A stretch of DNA of 11,368 nucleotides from Bacteroidales bacterium UBA4912 (GTDB lineage Bacteria > Bacteroidota > Bacteroidia > Bacteroidales > Dysgonomonadaceae): positions 1 to 11,368 of the forward strand of contig DHCC01000060.1 of NCBI GenBank assembly GCA_002398875.1. Reading direction: 5' to 3'. The notes under the pieces were generated by a model. It was not told the origin of the DNA and searched no databases. It saw only the letters and a list, made by a program, of their open reading frames with translations. The position numbers were made by a program, and so were the translations under genes. Positions 7,736 through 11,368 of the stretch are shown here, one piece after another; the stretch's first letter is position 1; the number at the start of each line of letters is the position of its first letter.

Positions 7736-8146
7736 TTATTGTTGAGTTTCATTTTTTTGACTCAACTGCTTTAATCTTTTTTCCTTCATATTAGCATCAA
7801 GCCTTGATATCAACCAAAACAGGCTGAAAATAAAGCCTACTAAAATAATTGTACCCCAGAACTGAGGTGACTTTAGAAACTCTTCACCCTGTAAAAAGTA
7901 GGCTACACCAATTATCACAGCCAACACTGCATACATAGTCCCGAAAATTGAAGTCAGATCCTTCAGAACATTACCTGTAGTTTTTCTGGTTGAAACCTGT
8001 TTATTACTTTCTTGTGAGGTGAATACTTTTTCAGTCTCAATCTGATGCATAATCCGATACTTCAGGTTTTCAGGAGCAATTATTTTAGATGTCTCAATCA
8101 TCTTCCTGAAAGATTCATCTTCACTATATTTATCTTTTCTTTCCAT
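7736..8146 (-). CDS. Two-helix membrane protein, candidate anti-sigma factor
   Basis: A 136-residue protein with no family I recognise with certainty. It has a soluble, charged N-terminal part of about 60 residues containing APENLKYRIMHQIETEK (24-40), then two predicted membrane helices (about 66-86 and 96-116), then a basic tail (MKEKRLKQLSQK). It is the last gene of a minus-strand trio and starts 18 bp after the ECF sigma factor gene. A small membrane protein encoded directly after an ECF sigma gene is commonly its anti-sigma factor, with the N-terminal cytoplasmic part holding the sigma factor. That role is inferred from position and layout only. There is no HxxxCxxC zinc motif, so it is not a classical zinc-binding anti-sigma domain. 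No clear Shine-Dalgarno sequence precedes the ATG. It could instead be a membrane protein of unrelated function. Confidence 0.75.
   Translation of the reverse strand: MERKDKYSEDESFRKMIETSKIIAPENLKYRIMHQIETEKVFTSQESNKQVSTRKTTGNVLKDLTSIFGTMYAVLAVIIGVAYFLQGEEFLKSPQFWGTIILVGFIFSLFWLISRLDANMKEKRLKQLSQKNETQQ
7741..7766. terminator. Inverted repeat between convergent genes, possible bidirectional terminator
   Basis: GTTGAGT (7741-7747) and ACTCAAC (7760-7766) form a perfect 7-bp stem with a 12-base loop that is T-rich on the plus strand. It lies 28 bp after the PPK2 stop codon and inside the last codons of the convergent minus-strand gene. On the plus strand a CTTTTTT run follows about 12 bases later; on the minus strand TTATTTCTTTT follows at some distance. 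Placement between convergent genes suits a shared terminator, but neither side has a directly adjacent T-run. Confidence 0.3.
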
Positions 8147-8164
8147 TATAACATTTCATTTTAA

Positions 8165-8731
8165 TTAATTCACAAAAACATTTTCCGTTTCATCCCGGTA
8201 ATGTTTCGTTAGCAACTCCTTAAACAGTTTTCTGGCACGGAATAGTTTTACTTTCACATTTGACTCGTTTAATCCCGTGATACTGGCTATCTCCTTAACG
8301 GGATTATCTTCCATATAGTAGAGAGTTAGTAAAAGAGCATCACCTTTTGGAATTTTCTGCAAGATGTCAGCAACCATTTCATTACGCTCTACATCCTCAA
8401 TTTTAATCTCAAGAGTATTTGAACCAATATGTACAGCATTTTCAACTTCTGTTTCTCTTGTACTCAACCACATTTGTGATTTTGTTTGTGTAACTGCTGT
8501 ATTATAAACTATACGATACAACCAAGTTGAGAATTTACTCTCTGAGCGAAAACTGTGCAGGTTTTTGTATGCTTTCACATAACTTTCCTGCACCACATCT
8601 TCCGCATCCTGCATATTGCCGCAAATCCGATAGGCGATTGTGATTGCCATATCCTGATATGTTTCGACAAAGTATGAAAACGCGGAAGTATTGCCTGTGA
8701 GTACTTGTTGCACTCGCTGATTCTCGTTCAT
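8165..8731 (-). CDS. ECF-type RNA polymerase sigma factor (sigma-70 family)
   Basis: A 188-residue sigma factor with only regions 2 and 4, the ECF layout. Region 2 covers about 17-80: FSYFVETYQ, then DAEDVVQESYVKAYKNL (42-58), the core-binding and -10 melting part, and FSTWLYRIVYNTA (67-79). A linker of about 35 residues follows. Region 4 covers about 120-175, with a helix-turn-helix at NPVKEIASITGLNESNVKVK (143-162) and the final RARKLFKELL. It directs RNA polymerase to a set of promoters that cannot be predicted here. It starts 9 bp after the DUF6249-like gene ends and is followed after 18 bp by a membrane protein, so all three are probably co-transcribed and the sigma factor is likely held at the membrane until a signal arrives (inference). 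The C-terminal tail is short, with no added sensory domain. Confidence 0.93.
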   Translation of the reverse strand: MNENQRVQQVLTGNTSAFSYFVETYQDMAITIAYRICGNMQDAEDVVQESYVKAYKNLHSFRSESKFSTWLYRIVYNTAVTQTKSQMWLSTRETEVENAVHIGSNTLEIKIEDVERNEMVADILQKIPKGDALLLTLYYMEDNPVKEIASITGLNESNVKVKLFRARKLFKELLTKHYRDETENVFVN

Positions 8732-8740
8732 TGCAAAGAG

Positions 8741-9133
8741 TTATTCCTGTTCCAGCTCTTCTTTTTGCTTCGATAATGGCATTTTCTGAGTTACCAGAAA
8801 ATATATCAAATAACCAACTCCGAGGAAAAAAACCACGCTTGCACCAGTAACCCAAAACTCATTTCCCTGTCCTATTACCAGATATTCAGAACAGAGGAAC
8901 CCGACTATTATTCCGATGCCCAGAGAAATTAAAACTATTCCATTTCTTAAGGAAACCATTTTATTGGGATCAGACTTTTTTTTGGGAGTATCCGGTGGAA
9001 TTATTCCCTGATTAATTAAGCCCATTCTTTCTTGGTTCCGGTTTTTCATTGCTCTCAATCCCAGAACTATGCCTGCTATAAGTGGCAATCCAAATATACA
9101 AATTACTGCTACTAATCCAATTAATTCGCCCAT
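8741..9133 (-). CDS. Three-helix small membrane protein, DUF6249-like
   Basis: A 130-residue membrane protein with predicted helices at about 5-27, 62-80 and 92-114 and a charged cytoplasmic loop between the first two (MKNRNQERMGLINQG, then a Lys/Pro-rich stretch). The pattern of an N-terminal helix, an N-R-N-Q-E-R-M-x-L-I-x-x-G loop and two closely spaced later helices resembles the DUF6249 family, which I recall near sigma factor genes in Bacteroidetes. Its function is not known. It is the first gene of the minus-strand trio, and a well-formed promoter lies about 70 bp upstream, so it leads the operon. A plausible but untested role is part of the sensing or anti-sigma complex for the downstream sigma factor. 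The ATG at 9133 begins directly with the first helix. Confidence 0.78.
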   Translation of the reverse strand: MGELIGLVAVICIFGLPLIAGIVLGLRAMKNRNQERMGLINQGIIPPDTPKKKSDPNKMVSLRNGIVLISLGIGIIVGFLCSEYLVIGQGNEFWVTGASVVFFLGVGYLIYFLVTQKMPLSKQKEELEQE

Positions 9134-9202
9134 AATTATTAATTTTTTAAAAGTGAATTTTTAGTTTACATCAATAGGACTTCAACTTGATTGGATTGGT
9201 TA

Positions 9203-9234
9203 CAAAAATAATGAAATATTTTTCAGTTGATCAA
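9203..9234 (-). promoter_or_regulatory. Bacteroidetes-type promoter of the sigma-factor cassette
   Basis: Read on the minus strand, TTG (9234-9232) is followed after 21 bases by TATTTTTG (9210-9203), an exact TAnnTTTG -7 box. Both spacing and sequence fit the Bacteroidetes primary sigma consensus (TTTG or TTG, 19-21 bp, TAnnTTTG). Transcription would begin near 9196, giving a leader of about 60 bases ahead of the DUF6249-like gene at 9133. This is the best promoter in the window. Confidence 0.55.
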
Positions 9235-9299
9235 TATTTATAATCAATATTCAGTGATTCAGTGTAATTCGTTTTTAATACTTACATCTGGAAAATACA

Positions 9300-9384
9300 G
9301 GCTAATACAAGGCTCATACATTAACCGTATATAGACCAAAGCCTCTTCATACTCTCTTCATATTCTCTTGATAGCCACCACATA
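9300..9384. repeat. Short direct repeats on an 11-bp period
   Basis: Two adjacent 11-bp units with GGCTAATACA and GGCTCATACA (9300-9321) are followed, after exactly two more 11-bp steps, by three adjacent units with CTCTTCATA, CTCTTCATA and CTCTTGATA (9343-9373). Aligning on the core, TAATA, TCATA, TCATA, TCATA, TGATA and ACATA start at 9303, 9314, 9347, 9358, 9369 and 9380, all in one 11-bp phase; only the slots at 9325 and 9336 miss. The spacing is about one helical turn, as in direct-repeat sites of OmpR/PhoB-type regulators. The array lies about 65-150 bp upstream of the -33 element of the sigma-factor cassette. Confidence 0.55.
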
Positions 9385-9410
9385 TTTTTATGAGGAGACT
9401 CTGGATAATG

Positions 9411-9429
9411 TTCCCCTTATGTAAGGGAA
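9411..9429 (-). terminator. Second hairpin downstream of mscL
   Basis: TTCCC (9411-9415) pairs with GGGAA (9425-9429); the inner TTA/TAA could extend the stem past a bulged C, but the loop would then be very small. On the minus strand it follows the stronger hairpin at 9432-9462 and may act as a back-up terminator. No T-run follows it. Confidence 0.25.
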
Positions 9430-9431
9430 TA

Positions 9432-9462
9432 AATAATCCCGACTAAACTAGCCGGGACTATT
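9432..9462 (-). terminator. Likely intrinsic terminator of mscL
   Basis: AATAATCCCG (9432-9441) and CGGGACTATT (9453-9462) form a 10-bp stem with one mismatch and an 11-base loop, located about 50 bp after the mscL stop codon. On the minus strand the stem is followed by TTTATTCCC, T-rich but not a pure T-run. Position and a GC-rich core make it the best terminator candidate in the window. Confidence 0.5.
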
Positions 9463-9510
9463 AATAAGATTTCTTACATGAAGTTATCTTCTTACGGTAT
9501 CGCTTAAATT

Positions 9511-9933
9511 TTATTTGTTTTTCAGCAGATCACGAATTTCTGTAAGAAGCACTTCTTCTTTAGTTGGTTCAGGTGGAGTTTCGGGAGCCGGAGCTTCTTC
9601 TTTTTTCCTCTTAAGGTTATTCATTCCTTTGATAACCATGAAGATTGCTGTTCCGATAATTAAAAAGTCTACAACACTCTGAACAAATGCGCCATAGTTC
9701 CAAGTAACAGCTGGCGTTACAACTTCAGAACCTTCCATAACAGCCTGCCTTAAAACAAGTTTAAGGTCAGTGAATTGTCCCTGTCCACCTAGTAAAGCAA
9801 GTGGAGGCATAAGGATATCATTCACGAAAGAGGTGACGATCTTTCCGAAAGCTCCTCCAATTACTATACCTACGGCCATATCTACGACACTGCCGCGCAT
9901 CAAAAATTCTTTTAGTTCTTTTTTAAATGACAT
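9511..9933 (-). CDS. mscL: Large-conductance mechanosensitive channel MscL
   Basis: A 140-residue inner-membrane channel that opens under high membrane tension to release solutes during osmotic downshock. The amphipathic N-terminal helix (MSFKKELKEFLMRG) is followed by the pore-lining first membrane helix (about 15-43) with VVDMAVGIVIGGAFGKIV (16-33) and the NDILMPPLALL end (38-48), very close to E. coli MscL. A periplasmic loop (about 49-77) leads to the second helix (78-103). The C-terminal cytoplasmic helix TKEEVLLTEIRDLLKNK (124-140) is also conserved. Length matches the family (about 130-150). The gene starts 48 bp after the end of the citrulline hydrolase gene; no convincing promoter lies in that gap (TTCATTTG at 9980-9973 is one base off a -7 box with no -33 partner), so it may be transcribed from further upstream. 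Confidence 0.96.
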   Translation of the reverse strand: MSFKKELKEFLMRGSVVDMAVGIVIGGAFGKIVTSFVNDILMPPLALLGGQGQFTDLKLVLRQAVMEGSEVVTPAVTWNYGAFVQSVVDFLIIGTAIFMVIKGMNNLKRKKEEAPAPETPPEPTKEEVLLTEIRDLLKNK

Positions 9934-9981
9934 AGTTTTGTTTGATTAATTAGGTTGAAAAATATTTAATAACAAATGAAA

Positions 9982-10905
9982 TTAATAAAATATCTCTGCC
10001 AGCATACACCTTGCAGATCCACCCCCGTTTTTTTCAATTGTTTCTAAATCTGCACTGATTATTTTGTTATATGTAGAAATGATGTTTTCTTGTTCGGCAG
10101 TTAATGCATTATGTGCCGATGCAGACATTACCATAAGTGGATTACCATTTCTACTTTTTACTTCAAGCATATTTCCTGCAAAATGTGACACCTGATCTAG
10201 TGATATGTCAACTATTATTTTTCCAGTTGAGGTTAATTGGGATATTACCTTTTTTTGTTCTTCTTTATCTTTGATAGATTCAAGACAAATTATGGCAACT
10301 TGCATACCAATCTCCATCATCACATTTGTATGATAAATCTGATTGTTGTTTTTATCTATGGCATCAAATATTACCGGTTGGTAGTTCATTCTAGAGCAGA
10401 AATCTGCTAATACCTTCTCTGATGTTCTTGGTGACCGGCAGCAATATGCAATTTTTTTGCGCCTGTCAAAAACCATACTGCCTGTTCCTTCAAGAAACTC
10501 ACCTTCATTTTCCCAAAATGTCAAATCTACTACTTTTCGGTGATTCATATTTCTTTTTAGCAGATTGAGTATATGTGGCTTCCTTTCAAGTCTACGATTA
10601 GGAGCAAACATTGGATAGAGAACAAGTTCTCCGGTGAAATGTGATGAGAACCAGTTGTTGGGGAAAATTGAATCGGGAGTTTTGGGCTCAGCTGTGTCTT
10701 GTACAACTGTTAAGTCAACATCATTTGCTTTCAGTAATTTGACAAAAGCATCAAACTCTCTGAGTGCATTTTCAGCTATCCTGTCTTGCTCAGACTCCTG
10801 ATCTGAAAGTTCAGTTTTTTGCTGAAAATAATTGTTCTGAGCCGTTTCTTCATTATAAGAAAAACGTGCAGGGCGAACCATTAGAAGTTTAGAAGTTGTC
10901 TGCAT
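9982..10905 (-). CDS. ctlX: Citrulline hydrolase, CtlX-type (guanidino-group modifying enzyme superfamily)
   Basis: A 307-residue cytoplasmic enzyme of the arginine deiminase/amidinotransferase superfamily. The catalytic set is complete: Asp78 in DSIFPNNWFS (78-87), Glu139 in FLEGTGSMVFDR (137-148), His192 in YHTNVMMEIG (191-200), and the nucleophile Cys300 in GGGSARCMLAEIF near the C-terminus. The overall sequence and length match the CtlX family, known from Francisella to hydrolyse citrulline to ornithine, rather than arginine deiminase proper (about 400 residues). The neighbour supports this: it starts 10 bp after the ornithine aminotransferase gene, so the pair can take citrulline through ornithine to glutamate semialdehyde. 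Many family members are annotated only as arginine deiminase-related or amidinotransferase, and the exact substrate is inferred. TGTGGA before the ATG is a weak ribosome binding site. Confidence 0.85.
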   Translation of the reverse strand: MQTTSKLLMVRPARFSYNEETAQNNYFQQKTELSDQESEQDRIAENALREFDAFVKLLKANDVDLTVVQDTAEPKTPDSIFPNNWFSSHFTGELVLYPMFAPNRRLERKPHILNLLKRNMNHRKVVDLTFWENEGEFLEGTGSMVFDRRKKIAYCCRSPRTSEKVLADFCSRMNYQPVIFDAIDKNNNQIYHTNVMMEIGMQVAIICLESIKDKEEQKKVISQLTSTGKIIVDISLDQVSHFAGNMLEVKSRNGNPLMVMSASAHNALTAEQENIISTYNKIISADLETIEKNGGGSARCMLAEIFY

Positions 10906-10915
10906 TCCACAAGTT

Positions 10916-11368
10916 TTATACCATCGAATTTAATGTTTTTGATATTATTCCTGTTGCTTCCAATAATTCCTCTTCAGTAATTATCAGAGGAGGTGCAAAA
11001 CGGATAATATGTCCATGAGTAGGTTTTGCAAGTAAACCATTCTCTGCCATCTTCAGGCACACATCCCATGCTTCTTTTCCATCATGAGGTTCAATTACAA
11101 TCGCGTTGAGCAGACCTTTTCCTCTGATCTCTTTAATAAAAGGGCTGTCAATCTTACCCAACTCTTCACGGAATATCTTCCCCAGATAATCAGCTTTTTC
11201 TGCAAGGTTTTCTTCTTTAACTACTTCAAGAGCAGCAGTAGCAACTTTACAAGCTAGCGGGAATCCGCCAAAAGTGGACCCATGCTGACCAGGTTTAATA
11301 GTTAGCATTATCTCATCATCTGCCAACACTGCCGAGACAGGCAGTACTCCACCGGAAATGGCTTTTCC
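10916..11368 (-). CDS. rocD: Ornithine aminotransferase (RocD), C-terminal part, cut by window end
   Basis: The last 151 codons of a PLP-dependent class III aminotransferase that moves the delta-amino group of ornithine to 2-oxoglutarate, giving glutamate-5-semialdehyde. The frame is open to the right edge of the window, so the 5' end is missing and the GTG at 11329 is internal. The visible part starts with GKAISGGVLPVSAVLADDEI; the lysine in the second codon (11363-11365) aligns with the PLP-binding lysine of the family (LGKALSGG). The next landmark is KPGQHGSTFGGFPLACKVA, where the Thr helps to bind the PLP phosphate. The C-terminal domain ends with RFAPPLIITEEEL, which carries the substrate carboxylate-binding arginine region. 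The full-length protein is usually about 400 residues. It is the first visible gene of a rocD-ctlX operon; any promoter is outside the window. Confidence 0.93.
   Translation of the reverse strand, partial: GKAISGGVLPVSAVLADDEIMLTIKPGQHGSTFGGFPLACKVATAALEVVKEENLAEKADYLGKIFREELGKIDSPFIKEIRGKGLLNAIVIEPHDGKEAWDVCLKMAENGLLAKPTHGHIIRFAPPLIITEEELLEATGIISKTLNSMV

Larger units (their letters stand above)
9134..9510. other. 377-bp intergenic region: promoter, phased repeats, hairpins
   Basis: The gap between mscL and the sigma-factor cassette holds no open reading frame I can support. From left to right it contains the leader and promoter of the cassette (up to 9234), an AT-rich stretch without features (9235-9292), short direct repeats on an 11-bp period (9293-9384), and two hairpins (9411-9462) downstream of mscL. 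Because mscL ends here and the cassette begins here, both on the minus strand, the gap combines a terminator zone with an upstream control region. Confidence 0.7.

Noticed and set aside
8535..8855. 106-codon minus-strand frame overlapping the sigma factor and DUF6249-like genes
   Set aside because: It is a shadow of two well-supported genes in another frame and has an arginine- and cysteine-rich composition unlike a real protein here.
9211..9243. 10-codon plus-strand open frame (MKYFSVDQYL)
   Set aside because: Lies over the spacer and -33 element of the minus-strand promoter and is expected by chance in AT-rich DNA.
9300..9384. CRISPR array
   Set aside because: The units are 11 bp and contiguous, without the 25-40 bp repeats and unique spacers of a CRISPR locus, and no cas gene is near.
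9390..9446. 18-codon plus-strand open frame starting ATGAGGAGACTC in the mscL-cassette gap
   Set aside because: Very short, no ribosome binding site, runs into the terminator hairpin, and shows no recognisable peptide pattern.
9466..9490. AAGAT and ATCTT inverted repeat close to the mscL stop
   Set aside because: Only 5 bp of AT-rich stem around a 15-base loop, and the stronger hairpin at 9432-9462 explains termination better.

Overview
The window looks like an ordinary chromosomal segment from an AT-rich member of the Bacteroidetes (Bacteroidota), most likely order Bacteroidales. The evidence is a parE-coaD-S41 protease gene order that I know from Bacteroides-type genomes, weak or absent Shine-Dalgarno sequences, and promoter -7 boxes of the TAnnTTTG type. 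A family such as Dysgonomonadaceae is only a guess.

Left part (1-7712), all on the plus strand. It starts with a lipoprotein of the MltF type, a solute-binding-like domain fused to a lytic transglycosylase domain. Next comes a tight cluster: a large two-part GNAT-like protein, ParE (topoisomerase IV subunit B, GTG start), CoaD (phosphopantetheine adenylyltransferase) and a periplasmic S41 C-terminal processing protease. An AT-rich hairpin separates this cluster from a PPK2-type polyphosphate:nucleotide phosphotransferase. These are cell-wall, DNA topology, CoA, protein-processing and phosphate/energy genes, with no sign of a mobile element.

Middle part (7736-9133), minus strand, convergent with the PPK2 gene. 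A three-gene cassette reads in order of transcription: a three-helix small membrane protein resembling DUF6249, an ECF-type sigma factor, and a two-helix membrane protein that is a candidate anti-sigma factor. A good Bacteroidetes-type promoter lies about 70 bp upstream of the first gene. Further upstream, in the 377-bp gap 9134-9510, there is a set of short direct repeats on an 11-bp period, which is the best unexplained signal in the window. The same gap carries two hairpins just past the end of mscL.

Right part (9511-11368), minus strand. It holds mscL (mechanosensitive channel), a citrulline hydrolase of the CtlX type, and the 3' part of rocD (ornithine aminotransferase), which runs off the right end of the window. 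The rocD-ctlX pair, 10 bp apart, reads as citrulline to ornithine to glutamate semialdehyde.

I found no CRISPR array, tRNA, rRNA, insertion sequence, phage gene or defence system. I see no convincing novel system here. The items worth a second look are the 11-bp phased repeats, the sigma/membrane-protein cassette, and the single in-frame stop codon separating the GNAT-like gene from parE.
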